64,000 nucleotides of DNA, taken from positions 1 to 64,000 of the forward strand of contig QZJU01000021.1 of NCBI GenBank assembly GCA_003597955.1. The letters run 5' to 3'. The translations under genes and the position numbers were made by a program. Positions 7,554 through 15,054 of this stretch are shown in pieces. The stretch's first letter is position 1. Each line of letters begins with the position of its first letter. The notes under the pieces are model-generated. The model saw only the letters and a list, made by a program, of their open reading frames with translations, was not told the DNA's origin and made no database searches. The stretch comes from Candidatus Parcubacteria bacterium. GTDB taxonomy: Bacteria; Patescibacteriota; Patescibacteriia; PEXW01.

Positions 7554-8237
7554 ATGATTGACGCTACAAAAAATATAAGATTTACGATACCTCCTTTTAT
7601 TTTTGCATTATTTGTACTCTTGGCTCAATTTTTTATTCCTGAAAAGCTTGATTTTATACCTGAAAAATTACATTTTCTCTTTTCAAAAACAAGTGAATTA
7701 AACACATTAATAACAAGCGCATTGGCAATTGTAGCCATAGGCTTTATTTTTTCGAGTGTTGCAACCTTAATAACAAGACTCGGGGGTTGCTTACAACCAA
7801 AGTGGAAAGAAAAATATAGGATTAAATTAAGAGAACTATCCGGTCAGGAAATAGATGCCGATAAGCCAAGTTTTAAAAATGAATTTATCGAATGGTTGTC
7901 TCATAATGAAGCGCCAAATAATATCAAAGATAATATCCAAAAAAGGTGGGAATGGTTTCAAATTAATATTAGTTCTGCAATTGCTACAACCGCATCAGCG
8001 TTTTACTTGTTAATATTGAATAGCGAAATTATTTATAAGAATTCTGATATAAGCCCATTTTACTTTTTGATCATTGTTGTTTTTATATCCATTTTTATTC
8101 AAAATGCAATTGATAATTATAAAGACGTTACTGAGGCAGATAATTTACTAGTTGAATTTATCACAAAGCGGGTTAATATAAACAAGATAGAAAGTCCTTC
8201 AAATCAGGTTAAATGTAAGTATTCGAAGGACACTTAA
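7554..8237 (+). CDS. Hypothetical multi-span membrane protein
   Basis: 227 residues. Hydrophobic segments at about 10-28, 50-75, 140-155 and 163-182 suggest four membrane spans, with a charged soluble loop (about 80-135) between the second and third. AT-rich with many Lys, Ile and Asn codons, unlike the surrounding core genes, so it may have been acquired. It starts 16 bases after the frameshifted gene and is probably co-transcribed. No family recognised. Confidence 0.65.
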   Translation: MIDATKNIRFTIPPFIFALFVLLAQFFIPEKLDFIPEKLHFLFSKTSELNTLITSALAIVAIGFIFSSVATLITRLGGCLQPKWKEKYRIKLRELSGQEIDADKPSFKNEFIEWLSHNEAPNNIKDNIQKRWEWFQINISSAIATTASAFYLLILNSEIIYKNSDISPFYFLIIVVFISIFIQNAIDNYKDVTEADNLLVEFITKRVNINKIESPSNQVKCKYSKDT

Positions 8238-8284
8238 TTAAAAATGTCCTACCAAGGAGTAATAATTGAAGAAAGTTTGGAATC

Positions 8285-8350
8285 TACGAATTACGAATAA
8301 TCCTACGAAAATACGAATTAATACGAATGTACGAATTATTACGAATTTCC
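8285..8350. repeat. Cluster of TACGAA repeats
   Basis: Seven TACGAA units start at 8285, 8292, 8304, 8312, 8322, 8330 and 8340, with an eighth degenerate CCGAAT after them. Spacing is 7-12 bases, roughly one per helical turn. It lies between two convergent genes (ending at 8237 and 8372). It could be an iteron-like protein-binding array or simple expansion. Confidence 0.7.
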
Positions 8351-8371
8351 GAATAATACAAAATAACGCCT

Positions 8372-8725
8372 TTATCCCGTAACTTGCACTACACCCTTCA
8401 AGACCGTGGAAAAAAGCGCCCAGGAGGTTAAGACTAAAAACACGCCGACCACGGCGCCGGAAATTATTTTTTTGGCGTGCTCCAGCCGATCTTCATTGCC
8501 GCTGGCCGTCAGCCAGACCGCGCCGCCGTAAATGACCATAATCACGGAGATTAACCCAATCAAGCCCAAGACAAAACTAATCGCATTAATTAGCAGCGGC
8601 TTTAATTCCGTGGCGGCCAAGCCGGTTTGCGGCCCGAGGTCTTCAATGGTAAAAGCCCATACCGGTTTGGCAATTAAGCCAAAAGCTAAAAAGGTTAGGG
8701 AAAACAAGCCAGAAATTTTATTTCG
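8372..8725 (-). CDS. TrbC/VirB2-like pilin (T4SS pilin family), paralogue 1
   Basis: 117 residues from the ATG of MRNKISG. A longer TTG start at 8767 is possible but would put extra charge before the signal peptide. A signal peptide ends near AKPVWA, followed by a short polar segment and two hydrophobic helices, FVLGLIGLISVIMVIYGG and the C-terminal SGAVVGVFLVLTSWALF, joined by the polar loop GNEDRLEHAKK. Known: this two-helix hairpin is the T4SS pilin layout, common in Patescibacteria. First of three tandem paralogues (next 8789, 9258). It lacks the FTSTDLKQTV sequence of the other two and is the most diverged. Confidence 0.8.
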   Translation of the reverse strand, partial: RNKISGLFSLTFLAFGLIAKPVWAFTIEDLGPQTGLAATELKPLLINAISFVLGLIGLISVIMVIYGGAVWLTASGNEDRLEHAKKIISGAVVGVFLVLTSWALFSTVLKGVVQVTG

Positions 8726-8788
8726 CATCTTTAAATTTTGATTACAAAAAATCCGCCAAGCCTCCAACCGGCTGATTAACGGCCTTCC

Positions 8789-9148
8789 TTAACTCGTCAC
8801 TTGGGTGGCTGATTTAAGCACAAAGTTGACGATTGCCCAGGCGAGAATTATCACAATTAAGCCCACCAAGGCGCTGACTATTAGTTTTTTCGCCCGTTCG
8901 GCCTTGTCTTCCTTGCCGCCCGCGCCGACTAACGAAAATATGCCGAAAATAATCATGACCAGGGCAATCAAACCCAAAAGGCCCAGAACAAAGCTGATGA
9001 CATTCAAAACCGTCTGCTTCAGATCTGTGGAAGTAAAGCCGATTGAGCCGGCAAAAGTGTCATCAAAAGAAAGAGCCAAGGCCGTGATTGGCAGCAAAAG
9101 TGCAAATGAGATTGCGCTGGCAAGAAGGAAGTTTTTGGTCAATTTCAT
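8789..9148 (-). CDS. TrbC/VirB2-like pilin, paralogue 2
   Basis: 119 residues. Signal peptide to about ALA (residue 25), then SIGFTSTDLKQTVLNVISF leading into two membrane helices around the loop GKEDKAERAKK. It is about as long as paralogue 3 and shares GSIGFTSTDLKQTVLN with it exactly, so the two are recent duplicates. The glycine-glycine pair of the loop is kept but the tryptophan before it is lost (FSLVGAGG against FIWLTAGG), a possible functional difference. No strong ribosome site is visible. Confidence 0.8.
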   Translation of the reverse strand: MKLTKNFLLASAISFALLLPITALALSFDDTFAGSIGFTSTDLKQTVLNVISFVLGLLGLIALVMIIFGIFSLVGAGGKEDKAERAKKLIVSALVGLIVIILAWAIVNFVLKSATQVTS

Positions 9149-9199
9149 AAAGGCAAAAAAAATTAAAGCTGCTTAAATTTTAGCAAAAATTTGGAAAAA

Positions 9200-9237
9200 C
9201 TAAAAACCCCTGGGTCTTTAAACTTCGGGGTTTTTAG
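9200..9237 (-). terminator. Terminator after pilin paralogue 3
   Basis: The stem CTAAAAACCCC with GGGGTTTTTAG lies about 20 bp past the stop of the leftward gene at 9258, and would make the third pilin a separate transcript or attenuate the two genes after it. Confidence 0.75.
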
Positions 9238-9257
9238 TTTAATTAAAATTATAGTTG

Positions 9258-9620
9258 TTAGCTGGTGACTTGCGCCGTGGTTCTTAATACGAAGTTGACG
9301 ATTGCCCAAGAAATTAAGACAACCACTAAGCCGATTGCGGCCGAAGAAATGATTTTTTTGGCCGTGTCAACCTTGTCTTCATTGCCGCCCGCGGTCAGCC
9401 AGATAAAGCCGCCGTAAAGGATCATGATGACTGCGATTAGACCCAAGAGGCCCAAAACGAAAGTAATAATGTTAAGCACCGTTTGCTTCAGATCTGTGGA
9501 AGTAAAGCCGATTGAGCCGGCGAAGGAGGTGTCAAAAGAGAGAGCTAAGGCGCTCATTGGTAAAGCCAAGACACCCAGTGTCGCAGCCGAAGCGATTAAA
9601 TGTTTTTTGGTTAGTTTCAT
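9258..9620 (-). CDS. TrbC/VirB2-like pilin, paralogue 3
   Basis: 120 residues. Signal peptide ending near ALA (residue 26), the paralogue signature FTSTDLKQTVLN, then two membrane helices with the loop WLTAGGNEDKVDTAKK. First gene of the array, with the best expression signals: promoter 9670-9697 and a strong ribosome site (AAAGGGGGTGGG) before ATG. It is probably the most abundant product. No VirB4-like ATPase or other secretion gene is in the window. Confidence 0.85.
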   Translation of the reverse strand: MKLTKKHLIASAATLGVLALPMSALALSFDTSFAGSIGFTSTDLKQTVLNIITFVLGLLGLIAVIMILYGGFIWLTAGGNEDKVDTAKKIISSAAIGLVVVLISWAIVNFVLRTTAQVTS

Positions 9621-9669
9621 ATACCCACCCCCTTTCTGATATTGCTTTATATTATTTTTATCTATTTAA

Positions 9670-9697
9670 AGCCTAACTGATTTTGCTTAAAAGTCAA
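9670..9697 (-). promoter_or_regulatory. Promoter of the pilin array
   Basis: Leftward -35 TTGACT (9692-9697), a 16-bp spacer and -10 TAGGCT (9670-9675). The region 9621-9947 is otherwise non-coding and holds a perfect palindrome and the rightward lipoprotein leader. Confidence 0.7.
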
Positions 9698-9787
9698 TGT
9701 TTATGGCGGTTTAGTATAAGCTTTTTAATAAAAATGTCAAGGCCAAAGGTTAAAATTCGATAAGTTAGTTCTATTATATGGGTGACC

Positions 9788-9809
9788 CAGCGCCGTCGCG
9801 ACGGCGCTG
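9788..9809. repeat. Perfect 22-bp palindrome
   Basis: CAGCGCCGTCG is followed directly by its exact complement, then TTTT. It lies in the divergent region between the pilin array and a lipoprotein gene. It could be a terminator of a short rightward RNA or a protein-binding site. Confidence 0.7.
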
Positions 9810-9947
9810 TTTTATCGTGGATAACTCGGCCTTTTTTGGCGTTTTTTCGTGTTAGGCTTAATTCAGAAGAGAAACGCCATTCATTTAATTCCTGGAAAGG
9901 AGGTGAGTGGCAAAAACCAATAATGTTCTTTTAAAAAGGAGGATCCT

Positions 9948-10496
9948 ATGTACAGGATTCTTATGCCCGTGGCGTTGCTGCTTGCCTTGGGGTTGGTCGG
10001 TTGTAGTAATGACTCAAGACAGCCGGTCGAGCCTAAAAGTGAAACCGAGGGAGTAGCTCTTGATTGTCCTGATTTCCCTGAGGTGTTACCTGCAGGTATA
10101 ACAATTGAGGATGTTAAGGGCTCTCTGGATAAAAAGGCTATTGTCCCTTTCCAAATGCTCATTCCTGAAGTGCTTGAAGAGCTGGGCAGCTCATTTCGTC
10201 CAGAGGAATATTATATTGATACCTCAGGTCTTCATTGGGGACATCCCAAAAATATTGCGGAAAAGGTGTCGGGTGATTGCTACCACCCATATGGTTTGAG
10301 TATAGTCGGGGGTTTTCATTTTGTTTATTGGTTTTCCTACCGACCGCCAAGTTATAATGCATACATGGCGTGGATACCAATATATGCGCAACCCTACGGT
10401 TCGAATGGGATTCTTGTCCAAAAACGTGATATCTGCTGGATTTGCAATTGCAATCCATGGTGCGCACTTTTATGGACATGGATTTGCGCGAAATGA
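9948..10496 (+). CDS. Cysteine-rich lipoprotein, hypothetical
   Basis: 182 residues. Lipoprotein signal with lipobox LVGC, giving an acylated Cys at residue 19, followed by a PVEP motif also found just after the lipid cysteine of the 11952 protein. The C-terminus is unusual: an aromatic and cysteine-rich tail (CWICNCNPWCALLWTW) that may form disulfides. Excellent ribosome site (AAAGGAGGATCC), with a second SD-like sequence 50 bases earlier. A TTAGGCTT -10-like box lies near 9853. No enzyme motif recognised; surface location inferred. Confidence 0.75.
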   Translation: MYRILMPVALLLALGLVGCSNDSRQPVEPKSETEGVALDCPDFPEVLPAGITIEDVKGSLDKKAIVPFQMLIPEVLEELGSSFRPEEYYIDTSGLHWGHPKNIAEKVSGDCYHPYGLSIVGGFHFVYWFSYRPPSYNAYMAWIPIYAQPYGSNGILVQKRDICWICNCNPWCALLWTWICAK

Positions 10497-10565
10497 TCAT
10501 TTGGATGGGGCGACTTAATTTCAAATCGTCCCATCCATACAGTATTTATTTGCAGGTTTTATAAT

Positions 10566-10940
10566 ATGAAAGTTCAAAAAAGTATTCTTTTTAGTCTAAT
10601 AACCATTATATTCTTTGGTGTTATCGCCTTCCTGATTTTTTGGGTACCAAGTTTTTTTGTTGAAGAATTTAGTTATGTAAATATTAACTTTACTAATAAT
10701 ATTTTGAATGTTTCGACTGTTCCAGACGACCTTTTTGAAAAGTCCGTCAGCAGATGGACAGACGTATCGGCAAATTTCAGAAATGAAAGCCAAAACACGT
10801 GCATTGTCGTTTTAAAGTCTGCCAAATTAGATAAGAATTTTAATCTAAACCCAGGATCAGAATACGGAATTATTCTTCCAAAGAAAGAAGATATTATTAT
10901 TACATTCTGCGAAGTTCAGAAAACCATCCGGGTAAATTAA
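10566..10940 (+). CDS. Hypothetical membrane-anchored protein
   Basis: 124 residues. A membrane span at about 8-30 is followed by a predicted extracytoplasmic, beta-rich domain with two cysteines (near residues 79 and 118). AT-rich and Asn-rich. It follows the lipoprotein gene by 70 bp in the same direction and may share its transcript. No family recognised. Confidence 0.6.
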   Translation: MKVQKSILFSLITIIFFGVIAFLIFWVPSFFVEEFSYVNINFTNNILNVSTVPDDLFEKSVSRWTDVSANFRNESQNTCIVVLKSAKLDKNFNLNPGSEYGIILPKKEDIIITFCEVQKTIRVN

Positions 10941-10951
10941 TCATTATTAGT

Positions 10952-11232
10952 ATGACTTTCAAATTTTACAACATTTTAAAACTTACAAGTTTTGCTTTAG
11001 TCGGGGCATGTGCGCTTTTACGCTGGATTTTTTCGGCTCTTTATATCTCCCAGTCAGTATCTCTTCTTCCTTGACTTTGAATATTGGCACTAGAGTTGTT
11101 GCCTTGTTGGGAGCAATTGCCGCCCTGATTTTTTTGAAAAACCCCAAAAAAATTCCAACCTTTTTATTTTTGCTCGGCTTCGTGTTTGTTAATAAGTTGT
11201 TTGAAGGCTTGATAGTTGAATTGTTTACCTAA
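10952..11232 (+). pseudogene. Small membrane protein gene with a probable frameshift
   Basis: An ATG frame at 10952 encodes a hydrophobic start (NILKLTSFALVGACALLRW) but stops near 11074. A frame shifted by -1, open from 11008, carries two further membrane helices (VVALLGAIAALIFL, FLLGFVFVNKLFEGLIV) to 11232. Together they read as one three-span protein of about 93 residues. Without a shift, only the 74-residue 11008 frame would be made, with a poor start. No slippery sequence was found, so decay or sequence error is more likely than programmed shifting. Confidence 0.45.
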
Positions 11233-11261
11233 TTTAGCATTCTAAGACATTACCTAAAACA

Positions 11262-11729
11262 ATGAGAAAAATTTACCCAAGAAAAATAATAATTATCTCC
11301 TCTCTCACCGCATTTTTTTCTATATTGCTTTTATTAGTTCGAAGTATTTTTAATAATCCAGATTTATTAAGAAGTTTAGGTTATTTTATTGTGCCAATTT
11401 TACCGGTTTTAATTGTAGTTTTCAAATCTAAAGACTTTCCGTTATTGATAAAAAATCTAAGTTTATACTTTTTGATTTACGAAATAATTTTAACCGCGGC
11501 CGAACCGTTTGTTTATAAATTTTGGGTGCGCTATATGACCCCGGCCGGTGAGTCCTATTCCAGTTATGAATTGCACGCCCTGTATCCGCAAGTTGGACTA
11601 ATGTTCCTGGTGGTCCTATTTTTGGCCGCGTTATTACTCTTTGTGCTTTATCATTTTATTTTAGCAATAATAAAGATAAAGCTAGTAAATAAACCAAAAC
11701 CAAAAATCGAGGGTATTCAAAGTAATTAA
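11262..11729 (+). CDS. Hypothetical four-span membrane protein
   Basis: 155 residues. Predicted membrane spans at about 9-27, 36-54, 64-82 and 112-138, with a short outside loop holding PAGESYSSYELHALYPQ. Basic at both ends. The base use is AT-rich, like its neighbours. No catalytic motif or family recognised. The next 220 bases (11730-11951) hold no convincing gene. Confidence 0.6.
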   Translation: MRKIYPRKIIIISSLTAFFSILLLLVRSIFNNPDLLRSLGYFIVPILPVLIVVFKSKDFPLLIKNLSLYFLIYEIILTAAEPFVYKFWVRYMTPAGESYSSYELHALYPQVGLMFLVVLFLAALLLFVLYHFILAIIKIKLVNKPKPKIEGIQSN

Positions 11730-11951
11730 AATCTGGAAAGGCTTTGAATACACCTCACTAAATCACAGTAACTGCTTGTTCTTTAAAACCAAAAGTGAGG
11801 TGATGAGTTTTGCCAAAAGATTTGGTTGGCAAGCCAAGACATCAAAGGGGCTGGGGCTAAAAAGTCGTAAACTAAATCATTGTTAACTGAAATGTTGAAA
11901 AACTTTCTTACTTTATCTTTATGTAAATGAAGATATTTAGGAGAAAAGGTC

Positions 11952-12674
11952 GTGAAAACTTTAAAGTTTTTCTTGAGTCTGGCCTTGCTGTTTGGCTTGG
12001 CCATGGGCAGTCTAATGTTTATGCAGGGGTGTTCGGAGGAGAAGCCGGTTGAGCCGATTATTCAGGCGGATCTTCCAGATTCTAATATTGACATGCAGGC
12101 GGAAAGGGTGAATGGTCCAGCCTGGGAAAATAATGTTTTGAGCGAGGTTTGTTATGCTCTTTCTCAATCCCGTTCTGGTTACTCTACAAAAAGCTGGAAT
12201 GGTTATGCCATGGGCGATTGGCCGTATCCTTGGCAAGGCGACTGTTGCAACGCCCTGGGAAAAGTAACCAGCTATATGTATGGTGGCTGTACAAGCTGTC
12301 GTGGTAGTCTGGGACTGTGGTTAGGCCAGTATCAGCAAGGCGGTGAGTGCAAGTTTTTTGTGAATCTGGTGCTTTATCGTTCTTCGTATGGTTTTCCTGG
12401 CGGACATTTGATTTTACCTGGCGGTACCTACTCATATTATGGAGCACAAAATTGGCGCAATGCCGGTCCTGGCTGGATAATACAGAGCGCTTCTATGCCG
12501 CATACAGCAATTGTTGTCGCGAATTACGGTTATGGTCTTAGTGTGATTGATGCCAATTGGGTAGGTGGCAGAGGAAGTTATGCCATTGCCAGACATATTA
12601 TTTACGCTGGCACTCTCGACGCTAATGGTTTTGTTGCCTATCGTCCAACCGACGCCTGTGTCTTAACTCAGTAA
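11952..12674 (+). CDS. CHAP-like cysteine peptidase/amidase lipoprotein
   Basis: 240 residues from a GTG start with a GAGAAAAGG ribosome site. Lipobox MQGC gives an acylated Cys near residue 27, followed by KPVEP, shared with the 9948 lipoprotein. The catalytic-type order is visible: GGECKFFVN with Cys near 132, then PHTAIVV with His near 183, then VIDANW with Asp/Asn near 198. Known: this Cys-His-Asn order typifies CHAP/NlpC-like hydrolases that cut peptidoglycan. Four more cysteines at 96-115 may form disulfides. Inferred role: cell-surface wall hydrolase. Followed by a hairpin terminator at 12689. Confidence 0.65.
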   Translation: MKTLKFFLSLALLFGLAMGSLMFMQGCSEEKPVEPIIQADLPDSNIDMQAERVNGPAWENNVLSEVCYALSQSRSGYSTKSWNGYAMGDWPYPWQGDCCNALGKVTSYMYGGCTSCRGSLGLWLGQYQQGGECKFFVNLVLYRSSYGFPGGHLILPGGTYSYYGAQNWRNAGPGWIIQSASMPHTAIVVANYGYGLSVIDANWVGGRGSYAIARHIIYAGTLDANGFVAYRPTDACVLTQ

Positions 12675-12688
12675 TGTATCACCTCTAA

Positions 12689-12720
12689 ATCGGGAAAGGG
12701 CTACAAAGCCCTTTCCCGAT
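12689..12720 (+). terminator. Hairpin after the CHAP-like gene
   Basis: A perfect 13-bp stem (ATCGGGAAAGGGC with GCCCTTTCCCGAT) over a 6-base loop. The U-run is weak, so termination may be partial. Confidence 0.6.
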
Positions 12721-12760
12721 CGATCTCAAAATTTTTGATTTGATAATGCATAATGAATCC

Positions 12761-13906
12761 ATGACGAAGTTGTTAAAAATATTTTTTATTATATTAGTCA
12801 TACCAATAATTGCGATATTAACCGCAGTATTTTTTGTAATTTATAACAATAAGACAACAACTCAATTAATTAAATATGCCGACACAAAAAATCATTACAG
12901 CTTTTTAATGCCGTCTTCGGTAAAGCCTATTGCCACAAACCTGACAATTTTTGAGGACTTTCAGCAATTCACCGTACCCTTTTATTTATCTGAAGGCGGA
13001 GAGTTGATACCAATGATACAAGCCCTGGTCATAAACATAAAAAACTCAAGCGATCCAACCAAGAAAACCCCATCCACATTGGATGAATTTGTGTCTACAC
13101 GATTGGCTGATTTTGGCAATAATCCCGTGAAAACATCTTTTATAATAGATGAACACTCTGCTCAAAAAGTTTGTCGCACTGACTCGCATCGCTATTGCGC
13201 TATATTTGTTATGTTAAAGGACAATCAAGATGTTCTTGCATTGTCTTTGACATACCCACTCCAGGGCCTAAGAAGTAATAGACCAGATATTGTTATGGAA
13301 TCAGCTTATAATACAATGATTACCTCGTTAACATTTTTAATTAATCCGAAATCGTCAATTAATTCAGCTAACACCCTAAATACTAATAAAAATATTCCAG
13401 TTACCAGCGGTGATCCTTGGTGGTATGGAATTGGTACCTTTCAGCAAGGAAAATATTATAATTCGGAATGCAATCTAGCGCTTAATATTCCCGCTGGATG
13501 GTATCTGCAACAGCAGCAATATTACCCCGCCGACACTGAGTCGACTGATTCGACGGATCTGCCAAGATGTTTTGCGCAATTTGGCGATGATAACAAAGAT
13601 TGGAAAGTTCAGATTGTGAGTCAAGCGAACCCAACAAATTTGAGTTTAGAAGATTGGGAAAAACAGCAAATGCAATTTGACACGCCTTTCGCGCCAAAGA
13701 ATTTTGGCGAGGTTAAAACCCTATTTTTACAAAGGAGCCCTCGCGATTTGATTGAAGAAAGTTATATGCAAATTGCCATCGCCGCTACCAAAGACTGGGT
13801 ACACACTTTGCAGTACCTTGATCATCGAAGTCAGCAACCCAACCATAGCGCCTTTACTTCACTTATTGCTACGCTTCGAGTCTATGCCGATACCCTTACT
13901 CCATAA
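12761..13906 (+). CDS. Hypothetical membrane-anchored extracytoplasmic protein
   Basis: 381 residues from the ATG of MTKLLKIFF. One membrane span (about 5-28), then a large soluble part in two halves joined by an Asn/Thr/Ser-rich linker (about 208-222). Each half ends with a similar helix (YNTMITSLTFL, and HSAFTSLIATLRVY), which suggests an internal duplication of one domain. Only a few cysteines. No enzyme motif. The 36256 protein has the same plan (single anchor, linker, paired halves) but no clear identity. Surface location inferred. Confidence 0.6.
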   Translation: MTKLLKIFFIILVIPIIAILTAVFFVIYNNKTTTQLIKYADTKNHYSFLMPSSVKPIATNLTIFEDFQQFTVPFYLSEGGELIPMIQALVINIKNSSDPTKKTPSTLDEFVSTRLADFGNNPVKTSFIIDEHSAQKVCRTDSHRYCAIFVMLKDNQDVLALSLTYPLQGLRSNRPDIVMESAYNTMITSLTFLINPKSSINSANTLNTNKNIPVTSGDPWWYGIGTFQQGKYYNSECNLALNIPAGWYLQQQQYYPADTESTDSTDLPRCFAQFGDDNKDWKVQIVSQANPTNLSLEDWEKQQMQFDTPFAPKNFGEVKTLFLQRSPRDLIEESYMQIAIAATKDWVHTLQYLDHRSQQPNHSAFTSLIATLRVYADTLTP

Positions 13907-14139
13907 TAAACCTAAACTCCGATTTTAAGAAAGAATGAATGTCATCATAACGAGTTAAAAAATATAATATTCCCGATACTATGTTACAAACCCTAACCTT
14001 TTATTAAACCCAAAACCGAACACCCGGGTCTTGGAAAGGAGACACCCGCGTGCTCGGCGATTTTGTCCGGACACCTACAAGCTTTTACGCTTTTTCGGCA
14101 TCCAGAATAAAAGTATGAACTTCCATTTAAAAAAGTCAA

Positions 14140-14243
14140 CCCCGCACCACTTTCCATTAAAAACACCCTTTAAATATGGGGGTATTTACAATAAACGAAC
14201 ATCTTTAGTAAAAAGCAAATCTAATTTGGAAAGTGGTGCGGGG
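14140..14243. repeat. Inverted-repeat element C (104 bp)
   Basis: Perfect 16-bp arms identical to elements A and B, with TCAA at both borders. The left border touches TTGACT (14134-14139), with a TACTTT box 18 bp beyond, but no leftward gene follows, so that promoter is an orphan. The right side leads into ssb. The stretch 13907-14139 has no gene. Confidence 0.85.
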
Positions 14244-14308
14244 TCAAGCAAATTTATGAATTTTTTTCTAAAATTAGCCATTTTTTACAATGAAAGGGGG
14301 TGCAAATT

Positions 14309-14719
14309 ATGAACTTAAACAAAGCTGTTTTGATGGGCAATTTAACGCATGATCCCAAGGTCAAGGCTTTAAGTGGCAAACAAAAAGTCGCCACTTTTTC
14401 GGTGGCAACTAATCGTGCTTGGCGGGATTACAAAACAAAGGCGACCAAAGAAGCCGTGGAATTCCACCCAATCGTTGCTTGGGGAAACTTGGCCAGCATC
14501 ATTGAAAAGTATTTGAAAAAAGGCGACCGAGTTTATGTGGAAGGCCGTTTGGCCACTCGCAAGTGGGAAGATAAAAATAAGTTGAAACATGAACGCACAG
14601 AAGTGGTTGCGCAAAACTTAATTATGTTGGGCTCCGCCCGGAAAGGCGCGAAGCCCCAAGCAGTCGCAAACGCGGTTGCGCCAGAAGAAGGCGCGCTGGA
14701 AGAAGTTCCGGTCGCCTAA
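14309..14719 (+). CDS. ssb: Single-stranded DNA-binding protein
   Basis: 136 residues, one OB fold (about 1-105): NLNKAVLMGNLTHDPKVK at the start, FSVATNRAW, FHPIVAWGNLASI and GDRVYVEGRL are standard SSB segments. The ATG at 14309 is preferred over GTG at 14300 because the ribosome site GAAAGGGGG lies just upstream. The C-terminal tail is short and ends EEVPVA, without the usual DDDIPF-like tip that recruits partners. Inferred role: coats single-stranded DNA in replication and repair. It lies downstream of element C. Confidence 0.95.
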   Translation: MNLNKAVLMGNLTHDPKVKALSGKQKVATFSVATNRAWRDYKTKATKEAVEFHPIVAWGNLASIIEKYLKKGDRVYVEGRLATRKWEDKNKLKHERTEVVAQNLIMLGSARKGAKPQAVANAVAPEEGALEEVPVA

Positions 14720-14778
14720 TTTTGGTTGGTTCATTTTTAATTTAGTCATTAACTTTTTTTGATTTCGTCCTCTTGTCA

Positions 14779-14810
14779 ACTTTCCGTCTAAAGAAAACTT
14801 AGGCGGAAAG
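14779..14810. repeat. Small palindrome between ssb and the Gre-like gene
   Basis: A 13-base arm pair starting ACTTTCCG and ending CGGAAAGT, with two mismatched positions, over the loop GAAAA. It is preceded by GTCAA, as elements A, C, D and E are, and shares CTTTCC with their arms, so it may be a deleted relative. It could also terminate ssb weakly. Confidence 0.45.
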
Positions 14811-14829
14811 TCATAAAGGGAAGAAAAAT

Positions 14830-15054
14830 ATGCCAGAAAAAAATATTGAGATCGGCGACATAGTGGAATTAACAATCAATGATCGGCAATTAAAACTTCA
14901 AATTGTTAACGGTCCAGGCGACATCAGCCAGGGCGTGATCAGCGCGATCGCGCCTCTGGGTCAGGCAATTTTAGGCCGAAAAGCCGGCGATGTCTGTTCG
15001 GTGACTGTACACCCGCCAAAGGTTCTGAAAATTGAGATTAAGAAAGTAATATGA
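14830..15054 (+). CDS. Gre-family C-terminal domain protein without the coiled coil
   Basis: 74 residues. It matches only the FKBP-like C-terminal half of GreA/GreB: IGDIVELTI at the start, then ISAIAPLGQAILGRKAGD, typical of the Gre C-domain, and a final strand. Known: this half binds RNA polymerase, while the missing N-terminal coiled coil stimulates transcript cleavage. Inferred: a competitor or modulator rather than a cleavage factor, like Rnk/GreA-C proteins. The stop overlaps the start of the lamin-tail gene by four bases, so the two are translationally coupled. Confidence 0.75.
   Translation: MPEKNIEIGDIVELTINDRQLKLQIVNGPGDISQGVISAIAPLGQAILGRKAGDVCSVTVHPPKVLKIEIKKVI

Noticed and set aside
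8285-8350. CRISPR array
   Set aside because: Units are six bases with 1-6 base gaps; there are no spacers and no cas genes in the window.
11801-11884. A 27-codon frame starting MSFAKRFGW upstream of the CHAP-like gene
   Set aside because: The SD-like sequence is too close to the ATG and there is no similarity or coupling to the next gene.
13482-13697. Leftward frame as the target of the orphan promoter at element C
   Set aside because: It is antisense to a well-formed gene, far from the promoter and without a ribosome site.
14031-14312. Open frame across element C into ssb
   Set aside because: It runs through the inverted repeat and the ssb ribosome site, with no coding character.
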